From the NCBI GenBank assembly GCA_030667735.1, contig DAOUVG010000082.1, forward strand, positions 1 to 6,970: a stretch of 6,970 nt of DNA. The letters run 5' to 3'. The DNA comes from Dehalococcoidales bacterium. Lineage in GTDB: Bacteria; Chloroflexota; Dehalococcoidia; Dehalococcoidales; Fen-1064. Positions 1 to 6,454 of the stretch are shown piece after piece; positions within the stretch are counted from its first letter, which is position 1; each line of letters begins with the position of its first letter. Both the position numbers and the translations under genes were made by a program. The notes below the pieces were generated by a model, which saw only the letters and a list, made by a program, of their open reading frames with translations, was not told where the DNA came from and did no database searches.

Positions 1-41
1 GCTTTGAACGATGGGCTGTGCTTTCTTCGGTTCTGTTTCAT
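1..41 (-). CDS. IS3-family transposase OrfA, N-terminal fragment (runs off the window)
   Basis: The - strand from 41 to 1 is open and reads MKQNRRKHSPSFKA, with the last codon incomplete. Basic residues followed by H-S/T-P-x-F-K-A is the usual start of IS3/IS911-type OrfA proteins, where it leads into the helix-turn-helix that binds the element's ends. The start is well supported: AGGAGGAG lies at 52-45, three bases before the ATG. Full OrfA proteins are about 90-110 residues and are followed by the DDE-containing OrfB through a programmed frameshift. None of that is in view, so whether this copy is intact cannot be judged. Only 13 full codons support the call, but the match to the family start, the ribosome site and the terminal sequence outside it agree. 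Confidence 0.65.
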   Translation of the reverse strand, partial: MKQNRRKHSPSFK

Positions 42-63
42 GTTCTCCTCCTATTCCGTATTC

Positions 64-69
64 ATTATA
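64..69 (-). promoter_or_regulatory. -10 box (TATAAT) upstream of the transposase
   Basis: A perfect TATAAT on the - strand sits 22 bases before the OrfA start codon. No good -35 hexamer lies 16-18 bases upstream: the best there is TAGCTA at 92-87. TAGACA at 100-95 is 25 bases away, which is too far. IS3-family elements often have a weak promoter here that becomes strong when the two ends join in a circle and the other end supplies the -35. Confidence 0.4.
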
Positions 70-93
70 GGAGCAGAACCCGCTCTTAGCTAC

Positions 94-119
94 CTGTCTA
101 AATATTGGGGACCACCTCA
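94..119 (-). repeat. Putative terminal inverted repeat of the IS element
   Basis: On the - strand this segment runs from TGAGGTGGTCCCC at the outer tip to TTTAGACAGG inside. The outer TG and the CCCC...GACAGG layout are those of IS3-family ends. The partner repeat would lie left of the window, so the repeat character is inferred from family knowledge and not observed here. Confidence 0.55.
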
Positions 120-123
120 GTCT

Positions 124-394
124 AAGGGGGTGTCCCCCTTGACGTTTCCATCTGTCCAGCGGTACTCCCTTTTAGGTGCAAACAAACCCTTGCCTACAAG
201 ACTAACCCCCACACCGTTTTGGGGTGTCCAGAGGGGTGTAACCCCTATGGAACGGGGGTGCAAGGGGGTGCCCCCCTTGGTTCGGCCCACCTATTGGGAT
301 TAAAACAGGGGTCTGGGTGGTGTCACCCCTTCCTGGCTAGGAAGGGTAAGGCGTCGCCCCTTCTTAGGGGCGCTCCCTCTTCTGAGAGGCGCTC
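124..394. repeat. Cluster of short GC-rich hairpins in a gene-free stretch
   Basis: Perfect stem-loops are packed one after another: 124-140 (AAGGGGG, loop TGT), 232-246 (AGGGGT, loop GTA), 261-279 (CAAGGGGG, loop TGC), 315-328 (GGGTG, loop GTGT), 329-344 (CTTCCT, loop GGCT), 355-372 (CGCCCCT, loop TCTT) and 376-389 (CCTCT, loop TCTG). A looser one is at 211-227. The 18-mers at 124-141 and 262-279 differ at one base, in the loop. Open frames across this stretch translate as low-complexity G/P-rich text with no family resemblance and no ribosome site, so I treat it as non-coding. It could be an intergenic palindromic repeat family, a structured RNA, or decayed mobile DNA. No T-tract directly follows a stem, which argues against simple terminators. 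Confidence 0.6.
357..394. repeat. Two tandem 19-nt hairpin units
   Basis: 357-375 (CCCCTTCTTAGGGGCGCTC) and 376-394 (CCTCTTCTGAGAGGCGCTC) abut and match at 16 of 19 positions. Each forms a 5-bp stem with a TCTT or TCTG loop and a CGCTC tail. Two of the three differences are at unit positions 3 and 12, which pair with each other (C-G becomes T-A). The third is in the loop. Confidence 0.6.
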
Positions 395-493
395 GCACGG
401 GGATAGTCGAAAGGGTTTTTCAGCAACCTGCTAGTATCTAGTCCGGCCCAATGGGATTTCGACCTGACGCACTACCCGAGACTCGTACTTCGG

Positions 494-523
494 TTGACAC
501 GTAATCGGTGGTAGGTCTAGTAT
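494..523 (+). promoter_or_regulatory. Candidate sigma-70-type promoter for the adh-lipBA operon
   Basis: A consensus TTGACA lies at 494-499. With an 18-base spacer the -10 would be TAGTAT at 518-523 (4/6). The overlapping AT-rich TATATAAG just after it offers other -10 choices, but at spacings over 20. The start codon at 588 is about 60 bases beyond, giving a short leader. Chosen because it is the only consensus -35 in the gap before the first gene. Confidence 0.4.
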
Positions 524-587
524 ATAAGGCAGCAGGTAATCCCTTTTTCCAGTGTAATTCCGGGATTCTGGCAAATGGAGAACTAAG

Positions 588-1595
588 ATGAAAGCAGCAA
601 CCTATCATGGTCCCAGGGATGTAAGGGTCGGGGAAGTGGCTAAACCTGAACTGGAGCAAGGTGACATACTCCTCCGTGTCCGCGCCTGTGGTATATGCGG
701 GTCGGACCTGCACACCTATAGACACGGTTTGTTTGAAGACCTCGGCGTGCCTGTTGAGACCGGGGGAAGAATTATGGGGCACGAGTTTAGTGGTGAAGTC
801 GTTGAGATTAACGGAGAAACAGCCGGGGTCAAGGTCGGTGACAGGGTCTGTGCGTTGGGCATGGGTGGCAATGCCGAATACTACCGGGTACCCGCAATGA
901 TGTCGGCAGTATTGCTTCCCATACCTGAAGGCATAAGCTTCGAGGAAGCCGCCACGACGGAACCGCTGGCTACTTCGCTTCACGCGGTTAATCTGGCAGC
1001 TCCCGCCGATGGCGAGACGCACGTGATAATCGGTGCGGGCATCATCGGACTGGGTGCCCTTCAGGTACTGAAAGCAACTACATCCGTCCGGACTATTGTG
1101 GTAGACATATCGGACCGGCGCTTGGAGATGGCACGCCGGCTTGGTGCCGACGTAACCGTCAACGCAGGTCGTGAAGACATCTTGCAGAAAGTAATAGAGC
1201 TAATGGGTTCCGAGCAAATGTCTTTCATGCCTGAGATAACGGGCAGGGCGGACACTGTCTACGACTGCGCCGGCCTTCCACTGGATTACGCGGGTACGCC
1301 TGTGTTGCAGCAGGCAATCACCATGACAAAGGAAAATGGCAAGGTGGTTGTGGTATCAATCTTTGAGAAATCACCGGAAATTGAAATGAACCTGTTCGTA
1401 CGAAAAGGGATAACCCTGTACGGGTCATGGGCATGGTCGTTCGACGAATTCCGGCAGGCCCTGGAACTGATAGGTTCGGGTAAGATAGACAGGAAGCCAC
1501 TGATTACCCATAAGTTCCCGCTGGACCAGGCCAGTGAGGCGTACGAGACCCAACTCAAAGCTGAAGAGGCCGTTAAAGTGCTGATATTACCGTAG
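588..1595 (+). CDS. Zinc-dependent medium-chain alcohol dehydrogenase (2,3-butanediol/threonine dehydrogenase-like)
   Basis: 335 residues, typical for the MDR superfamily, which oxidises alcohols with NAD(P)+. The N-terminal GroES-like domain carries GICGSDLH (C37) and GHEFSGEV (H65, E66). A later acidic residue in TTEPLA (E125) sits where the catalytic zinc's usual third ligand is found. The Rossmann domain has GAGIIG (149-154), and the aspartate in VVDIS after the second strand favours NAD over NADP. The four-cysteine structural-zinc lobe is missing: GDRV at 84-87 runs almost directly into NAEYYRVP. The start at 588 has GGAG at 577-580. Its stop abuts the longest lipB frame, so it probably heads the operon. 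The start MKAATYHGPRDVRV and lack of structural cysteines resemble 2,3-butanediol dehydrogenases, but the substrate is not determined by sequence; sorbitol or threonine dehydrogenase relatives remain possible. Confidence 0.9.
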   Translation: MKAATYHGPRDVRVGEVAKPELEQGDILLRVRACGICGSDLHTYRHGLFEDLGVPVETGGRIMGHEFSGEVVEINGETAGVKVGDRVCALGMGGNAEYYRVPAMMSAVLLPIPEGISFEEAATTEPLATSLHAVNLAAPADGETHVIIGAGIIGLGALQVLKATTSVRTIVVDISDRRLEMARRLGADVTVNAGREDILQKVIELMGSEQMSFMPEITGRADTVYDCAGLPLDYAGTPVLQQAITMTKENGKVVVVSIFEKSPEIEMNLFVRKGITLYGSWAWSFDEFRQALELIGSGKIDRKPLITHKFPLDQASEAYETQLKAEEAVKVLILP

Positions 1596-2336
1596 GTGGT
1601 AATCGCATTTCATTCCGCTATGACTTTGCAGAAACAGTTGGTTCCAACTGCTCAGATGCGTGAGATGCTGCGCGTTCATTACTTGCGTGAACCTGTTGGC
1701 TATACTGATGCGTATGATATCCAGCAAAAGCTCTGGTCACGGAACGTGACCGGTGAGGGACCTGATACACTTCTCGTACTCTCACATCCGCCAACCTTTA
1801 CCATCGGCAAGTCCGGTAAACTGGACAACCTCCTGCTGGCCAGGGAGGAACTGGAAAAACGGGGCCTGTCGGTATTTTTCTCTGACCGGGGTGGAGACAT
1901 AACCTACCACGGCCCCGGACAGATAGTTGCCTATCCGATAATCGACCTCAGGAAGCGGGGGAAGGACATCCACCGCTATGTCCATGACCTTGAAGAGGTG
2001 GTGGTACGTACCCTGGCCGACTTCTCGATAGAGGCCCACCGCGACGGGAGAAATATTGGTGTCTGGGTGGGTGATGAGAAGATTGCCGCCATAGGGGTCC
2101 GCATACGGAGATGGGTCACCATGCATGGGCTGGCCCTCAACATCAATCCCGTCATGGAACACTTCTCCTACATCAACCCCTGCGGTATCGTTGATTGTGG
2201 GATAACCTCGATAACCAGGCTTCTCTCCCGTGACGTAACCTTTGACGATGTGGCATTGAAACTGGTGGGCCATTTTGCCGAAGTATTTGCTGTTCAGGTT
2301 GAGTGGGTGGCGGACAGTCCATCGAGGTACGTTTAA
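1596..2336 (+). CDS. lipB: Octanoyltransferase LipB (lipoyl(octanoyl) transferase)
   Basis: Transfers octanoyl from acyl carrier protein to the lysine of lipoyl domains, the first step of lipoate assembly, in the cytoplasm. Numbered from 1596, it shows the signature RGGDITYHGPGQ (98-109), the catalytic lysine in GDEKIAAIG (K162), MHGLALN (176-182) and the catalytic cysteine in INPCG (C196); all expected active-site residues are present. The start is uncertain. The frame opens with a GTG at 1596 directly after the upstream stop, with further ATGs at 1620, 1656 and 1665, and none has a clear ribosome site. Homology to the family begins at LRVHYLREPVGY, so the ATG at 1665 (223 residues) is the closest to the family's usual length. 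The coordinates here are the outer limit. Its stop overlaps the lipA start, so the two are probably translationally coupled. Confidence 0.93.
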   Translation: MVIAFHSAMTLQKQLVPTAQMREMLRVHYLREPVGYTDAYDIQQKLWSRNVTGEGPDTLLVLSHPPTFTIGKSGKLDNLLLAREELEKRGLSVFFSDRGGDITYHGPGQIVAYPIIDLRKRGKDIHRYVHDLEEVVVRTLADFSIEAHRDGRNIGVWVGDEKIAAIGVRIRRWVTMHGLALNINPVMEHFSYINPCGIVDCGITSITRLLSRDVTFDDVALKLVGHFAEVFAVQVEWVADSPSRYV

Positions 2337-3205
2337 TGAGTGACAGACTACCGCCGTGGTTCAAGAAAAGGATTCCGAAACCCGGGACCATGTCCGGCAT
2401 GAGGACTTTGATAGATGGGCTGAACCTTCATACCATCTGTGAAAGCGCCCTCTGCCCCAATATAGGCGACTGTTTCTCGCAGAAAACGGCCACGTTTCTC
2501 CTGCTCGGAGATACCTGCACGAGAAACTGTACCTTCTGCGCGGTGAAGAAGGGCGTTCCCGAAACGGTTGACGAAGAAGAGCCGGAACACCTGGCGGAGG
2601 CGGTAAAGAAGCTCGGTCTAAGGCATGTGGTGATAACCTCGGTGACCCGGGATGACCTGTCCGATGGTGGCGCTGCACACTTTGCCCGCACAATACGAAG
2701 GCTGCAGGCGGAAGACCGGGCGCTTACGGTGGAAGTCCTGGTCCCGGATTTCGTCGGTAATCCGGAGGCCGTCAGGCTGGTTGTCGAAGCCCGTCCCGAC
2801 GTTATCAATCATAATCTGGAGACGGTTCCCCGGCTTTATCACGAGGTCAGGCCAAAAGCCGACTACCAGCGTTCCCTGGAGCTTCTCAGACTGGTCAAGG
2901 AGCTTGACGGCCGGATTATCACCAAGTCCGGATTGATGGTTGGTCTCGGCGAGACCAGAGACGAGCTTTTGCAGGTAATGTCCGACCTCAGGGAAGTAGA
3001 CTGCGGTCTCTTGACCATCGGTCAGTACCTGGCCCCCTCGTCCGAACATCATCCTGTGGTCAGGTTCGTTCCCCCTGACGAATTCAGTGAGTACGAGCGC
3101 ATCGGTCAGGAGATGGGGTTTGGTGCTGTCGCTTCGACACCACTGGTGCGAAGCTCCTTCGATGCCGCCCGTCTCTATGCCCGGGCAACTGAGGAGTCGG
3201 AGTGA
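2336..3205 (+). CDS. lipA: Lipoyl synthase LipA (radical SAM)
   Basis: Inserts two sulfur atoms into protein-bound octanoyl groups to make lipoamide, using S-adenosylmethionine and two 4Fe-4S clusters. All cluster ligands are present: C35, C40 and C46 (CESALCPNIGDC) for the auxiliary cluster that donates sulfur, C61/C65/C68 (CTRNCTFC) for the radical-SAM cluster, and the C-terminal RSSFDA (272-277) whose serine completes the auxiliary cluster. TSVTRDDLSDGGA and NHNLETVPRLY are also family-typical. At 289 residues it has normal length. I chose ATG 2336, which overlaps the lipB TAA by one base and has GAGGT at 2324-2328, over the upstream in-frame ATG at 2303 inside lipB. With lipB it forms a complete endogenous lipoylation route; its likely client is the 2-oxoacid dehydrogenase encoded downstream. 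Confidence 0.97.
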   Translation: MSDRLPPWFKKRIPKPGTMSGMRTLIDGLNLHTICESALCPNIGDCFSQKTATFLLLGDTCTRNCTFCAVKKGVPETVDEEEPEHLAEAVKKLGLRHVVITSVTRDDLSDGGAAHFARTIRRLQAEDRALTVEVLVPDFVGNPEAVRLVVEARPDVINHNLETVPRLYHEVRPKADYQRSLELLRLVKELDGRIITKSGLMVGLGETRDELLQVMSDLREVDCGLLTIGQYLAPSSEHHPVVRFVPPDEFSEYERIGQEMGFGAVASTPLVRSSFDAARLYARATEESE

Positions 3206-3209
3206 GGTT

Positions 3210-3320
3210 ATGGAGGAGTGCGCCATCAAGAACCTCACCGGGTTGACAACCACCATCAGCGAAACGCACAATAAGACGGGCAAGCCCAACGAGCAGATGG
3301 TATCGGCGTTAATGTCCTGA
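3210..3320 (+). pseudogene. Short relic of a duplicated iron-sulfur oxidoreductase gene
   Basis: A 36-codon frame from ATG 3210 to TGA 3320. Its codons 8-29 (NLTGLTTTISETHNKTGKPN and then EQ) match residues 379-400 of the downstream oxidoreductase (NLARVITTIDETHNLAGKPN, then EQ) at 15 of 22 residues. The DNA, 3231-3296 against 4512-4577, matches at 53 of 66 bases. Nothing outside that block aligns, and there are no cysteines of the clusters, so it cannot do the parent's job. The simplest reading is what is left of a second copy after deletion. It does have GGAG at 3199-3202, seven bases before the ATG, four bases after the lipA stop, so it may still be translated. A true small protein built around this motif is the alternative. 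Confidence 0.55.
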
Positions 3321-3365
3321 AAGTAATCGATAGCAGCAAATAGGTCGGCATAAAGGCATCTAAAC

Positions 3366-3372
3366 GGGAGGA
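3366..3372 (+). promoter_or_regulatory. Ribosome binding site that decides a GTG start
   Basis: GGGAGGA five bases before GTG 3378 is a strong Shine-Dalgarno. It supports the GTG over the internal ATG at codon 6 (3393), which would cut into the first membrane helix. Confidence 0.7.
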
Positions 3373-3377
3373 TAATC

Positions 3378-5363
3378 GTGTCAGCCAGCACCATGGTATT
3401 CGTGGTAGTCTTCGTGGCAGCGATCATACTCTTCGGCTGGAGTTGCTACCGGCGCTTTCGCCTGGTGACCCTGGGCCAGGCCGATAACCGTTTCAATGCT
3501 ATTGGCAGACGTATCTGGAACACGCTACTGTATACCATCAGTCAGCGGTGTGCAATTGACCGTGGCTACCTCTTCGGCATTAACCACGCCATCCTTTTCT
3601 GGTCTTTTCTGCTCTTACTAATCGCCAATGCCGAGTTTCTGCTGCACGGACTGGCTCCAGACCACATCAGCATTGCCAAACTGCCGAACGGCGCCTATTT
3701 CACGCTGGCCTTCATCTTTGACGTGGCATCGATTCTTGCCCTCCTGGCCGTATGCGCCGCAGTTATCCGCCGTCTGGCGTTTCCTCCCAAATACATGGTG
3801 GCCCGGAGTCGCGATGCCTTCATTATCCTGAGTCTGGTTGCTGCCTTGATGGTCGCCTTCTTTGGCACGCACGCCAGCGAGATTGCCCATGTGATTGAGG
3901 AGGCGGAGTCCTATATGCCCATATCCAGCTTCGTGGCTTCCACCTTCATGTCCGGCGCTTCGGCAGGAACTCTGACCTGGCTTGCCAACTTCTTCTGGTG
4001 GATGCATGCCTTTGTGTTGCTGGGTTTCCTGAATTACCTGCCTTACAGCAAGCACATGCACGTTCTTGCCGCTATTCCTAACCTCTTCTTCATGAGCCTG
4101 GAGAAGGCCAGTGCTCAACCCAGGAAAGACCCCAAAGAAGCTGGGACTCTTGGCGTCGGAAAAATAAGCGATCTTAGCTGGAAGGACCTCTTTGACTCCT
4201 ATGCCTGTACTGAGTGTGGTCGCTGTCAGGATAACTGTCCTGCCAGTGCCTGTGACGGCCCGCTCAGCCCTCGCTCGGTCATCCACGATATCAAGGTCAA
4301 CCTGTTGAAGAACGGCCCGCTACTCATGAAGAATGAAGAAGCGGTGCTTCCTCTTATTGGTGAGAGTGACGAAGGTACCATATCGATGGATGCCATCTGG
4401 GCATGTACAACCTGTAGCTCCTGTATGGAAGTGTGCCCGGTATTCATCGAGCATATACCCAAACTCATTAGCATGCGCCGATACCTGGTAAAGAACGGTC
4501 TTGCTCCTGAAAACCTCGCCAGGGTGATAACCACCATCGATGAAACGCACAATTTGGCAGGCAAACCCAATGAGCAGCGTGCCAACTGGGTGAACCGGCT
4601 GAAACTGCCTTACGACATCAGGGAGAAGAAAACAGCCGAGGTGGTCTACTTTGTGGGGTGCGTGGCGTCATTCTTTCCAATGGTCCAACCGTCCGCCCGG
4701 GCTTTCTCACAGATACTGGAGACCGCCGGAGTAGACTTCGGCATCGTCGGGGGTGAGGAGTGGTGCTGTGGCTTCCCTCTGATGGTCGCCGGGGACACCG
4801 AGGTCACCGCGACGTGTATGAGGTACAACATCGAACGCATCAAGGAAATGGGGGCAAAGACCGTGGTCATGACCTGTTCCGGATGCTACCGGGTCTGGAA
4901 GGAAGATTACGAGAAGATTACCGGGGAGCAGCACCCCTTTGAAGTACTCCATGCTGTTGAGATGCTTGCCCGGTTGACTAAAGAGGGCCGGTTGGCCGCG
5001 CAGGGGTTCGAGGGGAAGGTAACCTACCATGACCCCTGCGACCTGGGCAGAAAGAGCGGCATCTACGACGAACCGCGGTTTGTAATCAACCAGATACCCG
5101 GAATTGACTTTGTCGAACTGGTGGACAACCGCGAGTACTGCAGTTGCTGCGGTTCGGGTGGGGACCTCCTGGCCTCAAACCAGGAATTGGCACAGGATAT
5201 TGCCCGAAAGAAGATTGATGAGGTGCTGCTCACGGGGGCGGATACCGTGGTTACTGCCTGCCCATCCTGTATCCGGGCACTGAATATGGCTAAAACATCT
5301 GCCAAAGTGAAGCTCAACGTTATGGATATTTCTGAGCTGCTCTGGAAGGCAATGAATAATTAG
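3378..5363 (+). CDS. Membrane-bound Fe-S oxidoreductase, NarI-like plus two CCG domains (HdrD/EMO-like)
   Basis: 661 residues starting at GTG. Hydrophobic segments at about 6-26, 64-90, 105-131, 145-170 and 197-222 form a NarI-like membrane domain; H70, H210, H226 and H228 are candidate haem b ligands. Two 4Fe-4S motifs follow: C277/C280/C283/C287-P and C343/C346/C349/C353-P. Then two CCG domains, each complete: C428, CCG 463-465, C500-x2-C503; and C554, CCG 590-592, C628-x2-C631. This order is that of membrane HdrD/DsrK-type proteins, including the ETF:menaquinone oxidoreductases (EMO) that pass electrons from acyl-CoA dehydrogenases to quinone. Inference: it moves electrons between a soluble carrier or thiol/disulfide partner and the quinone pool. 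No etfAB genes are in the window, so the partner is unknown. Its place between lipA and the E1 genes suggests a link to 2-oxoacid oxidation. Confidence 0.88.
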   Translation: MSASTMVFVVVFVAAIILFGWSCYRRFRLVTLGQADNRFNAIGRRIWNTLLYTISQRCAIDRGYLFGINHAILFWSFLLLLIANAEFLLHGLAPDHISIAKLPNGAYFTLAFIFDVASILALLAVCAAVIRRLAFPPKYMVARSRDAFIILSLVAALMVAFFGTHASEIAHVIEEAESYMPISSFVASTFMSGASAGTLTWLANFFWWMHAFVLLGFLNYLPYSKHMHVLAAIPNLFFMSLEKASAQPRKDPKEAGTLGVGKISDLSWKDLFDSYACTECGRCQDNCPASACDGPLSPRSVIHDIKVNLLKNGPLLMKNEEAVLPLIGESDEGTISMDAIWACTTCSSCMEVCPVFIEHIPKLISMRRYLVKNGLAPENLARVITTIDETHNLAGKPNEQRANWVNRLKLPYDIREKKTAEVVYFVGCVASFFPMVQPSARAFSQILETAGVDFGIVGGEEWCCGFPLMVAGDTEVTATCMRYNIERIKEMGAKTVVMTCSGCYRVWKEDYEKITGEQHPFEVLHAVEMLARLTKEGRLAAQGFEGKVTYHDPCDLGRKSGIYDEPRFVINQIPGIDFVELVDNREYCSCCGSGGDLLASNQELAQDIARKKIDEVLLTGADTVVTACPSCIRALNMAKTSAKVKLNVMDISELLWKAMNN

Positions 5364-5429
5364 GGATATGCATAAATAGAGCTATCATTAACGGGTAGTA
5401 AAAAGATAAGGCGTACGAAGAATAGCATA

Positions 5430-5436
5430 AAGGAGG
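5430..5436 (+). promoter_or_regulatory. Full-consensus ribosome binding site of E1 alpha
   Basis: AAGGAGG, four bases before ATG 5441, is the strongest Shine-Dalgarno among the operon genes and fixes the E1 alpha start. The 77-base AT-rich gap before it (5364-5440) shows no clear terminator or paired promoter. Confidence 0.75.
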
Positions 5437-5440
5437 GAAC

Positions 5441-6418
5441 ATGGCACTGGAAAAAGAGCAACTGATTCAGCTCTACACCAACCTGGTCCGCACCCGTAAA
5501 ATGGACGAACTCGTGGTCAAGAGTCTCATGGAAGGCAAAGTGGTCGGCTTCTACCACAGCGGGCAGGGCTCGGAAGCGGTCGGGGTTGGCGCCTGCAGTT
5601 TCCTGAGGGATGATGACTTCCTCTATCCGCATCATCGCGGGCACGGTATCGGCTACATGCTGGCGAAGGGTGCGGACATCAAGGCATACCTTGCGGAGCA
5701 CTACGGAAAGGCGAACGGGATGGCCGGGGGTATCGCCGGCTTCCACGGCGTCGATATTGAGCATGGTATTTACGGAAGTGCCGGCACCATCGGCTCCCAG
5801 TTCCCGGTATCTGTTGGCTGGGGACTTGCCTGCAAGAAGAACGGCCGGGGCCAGGTTACACTATGCTGCTTTGGTGACGGCAGTTCCAACCGGGGGACGC
5901 TGCACGAAGCGATGAACGTGGCTGCGGTATGGAAGCTACCCATTGTCTGGCTCTGTGAAAACAATCTCTATGCCCAGTTTATGCCGCTTAAAGATGCCTA
6001 TCCCCGGGAAGACATTGCAGACCTGGCCGCGGGTTACAACATGCCCGGAATGGTCGTTGATGGCCAGGATGTGATTGCCGTAAACGAGGCAGTCCAGGCG
6101 GCAGTGGCAAGAGCCAGGGCAGGTGATGGCCCTTCACTGATTGAGTGCAAGACCTATCGCTACCGGAGTCACTCAGAGGGGTCGAGCGATATTTCCCACG
6201 TCGACCCTCGACCCGCGGAGGAGATTGAGGCCTGGAAGAAGCGGGACCCCATCAAACTCTTTTGTGAGAAGCTGTTGGAGCAGAAGGTTCTCACAAAGGC
6301 AGAAGTCGAGCAGATAGACAAAGAAGCCGATGAATGGGTGGCGGATGCTGACAAATTTGCCACGGAAGGCCTGGTACCCGGTCCTGAAATACTGGAGAAT
6401 GCCCTGTATGTGGAGTAA
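5441..6418 (+). CDS. Thiamine-dependent 2-oxoacid (pyruvate/acetoin) dehydrogenase E1 component, alpha subunit
   Basis: 325 residues, normal for the E1 alpha of heterotetrameric complexes. E1 uses thiamine diphosphate to decarboxylate pyruvate, a branched-chain 2-oxoacid or, in the acetoin enzyme, to cleave acetoin, and passes the acyl group to E2 lipoamide. The thiamine motif is clear: GDG at 145-147, 26 residues, then NN at 174-175, with family-typical NVAAVWKLPIVWLCENN. HHRGHG (64-69), GSAGTIGSQFPVSVG (112-126) and YRYRSHSEG near the phosphorylation-loop position also fit. E1 beta follows 36 bases later, and lipB/lipA upstream make the cofactor for the partner E2. Pyruvate, acetoin and branched-chain E1 alphas are hard to tell apart by eye. 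An alcohol dehydrogenase in the same cluster mildly favours acetoin, so I give no symbol. Confidence 0.93.
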   Translation: MALEKEQLIQLYTNLVRTRKMDELVVKSLMEGKVVGFYHSGQGSEAVGVGACSFLRDDDFLYPHHRGHGIGYMLAKGADIKAYLAEHYGKANGMAGGIAGFHGVDIEHGIYGSAGTIGSQFPVSVGWGLACKKNGRGQVTLCCFGDGSSNRGTLHEAMNVAAVWKLPIVWLCENNLYAQFMPLKDAYPREDIADLAAGYNMPGMVVDGQDVIAVNEAVQAAVARARAGDGPSLIECKTYRYRSHSEGSSDISHVDPRPAEEIEAWKKRDPIKLFCEKLLEQKVLTKAEVEQIDKEADEWVADADKFATEGLVPGPEILENALYVE

Positions 6419-6454
6419 AGCGCTTTGTCGATTACTCTTTGAGGAGATATTGGA

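Larger units (their letters stand above)
1..119 (-). mobile_element. End of an IS3-family insertion sequence (partial)
   Basis: Seen: the - strand read inward from 119 begins TGAGGTGGTCCCCAATATTT and continues with AGACAGG. About 78 nt later comes a strong ribosome binding site and an ATG opening a transposase-like N-terminus. Known: IS3-family ends start with 5'-TG, often carry a CCCCA...GGACAG-like block, and place orfA shortly inside the left end. Inference: this is the orfA-proximal end, with the rest of the element to the left of the window. The boundary at 119 is set by the terminal TG/CA and could be off by a few bases. The other inverted repeat and the target duplication cannot be seen. 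The element points away from the alcohol dehydrogenase operon. Confidence 0.68.

Noticed and set aside
4..434. Open frames of 99 and 71 codons across the left stretch
   Set aside because: The first overlaps the transposase start and IS end on the other strand and then runs through the hairpin cluster; both read as G/P-rich low-complexity text without family motifs or ribosome sites.
438..1022. 194-codon frame on the - strand
   Set aside because: It lies opposite the alcohol dehydrogenase, whose motifs are unmistakable, and shows no recognisable domain. It is a shadow of that gene's codon bias.
3321..3377. Terminator or riboswitch in the gap before the oxidoreductase
   Set aside because: No stem followed by a T-tract and no recognisable aptamer; only the ribosome site at its right end is supported.
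2618..3427. 269-codon frame on the - strand over lipA
   Set aside because: Antisense to the conserved lipA and to the following gap; no motif and no start signal seen.
5360..5440. Possible promoter before E1 alpha (TATCAT at 5383-5388)
   Set aside because: The -10 is good (5/6), but the hexamer 17 bases upstream, TTAGGG, matches the -35 consensus poorly; not enough for a call.
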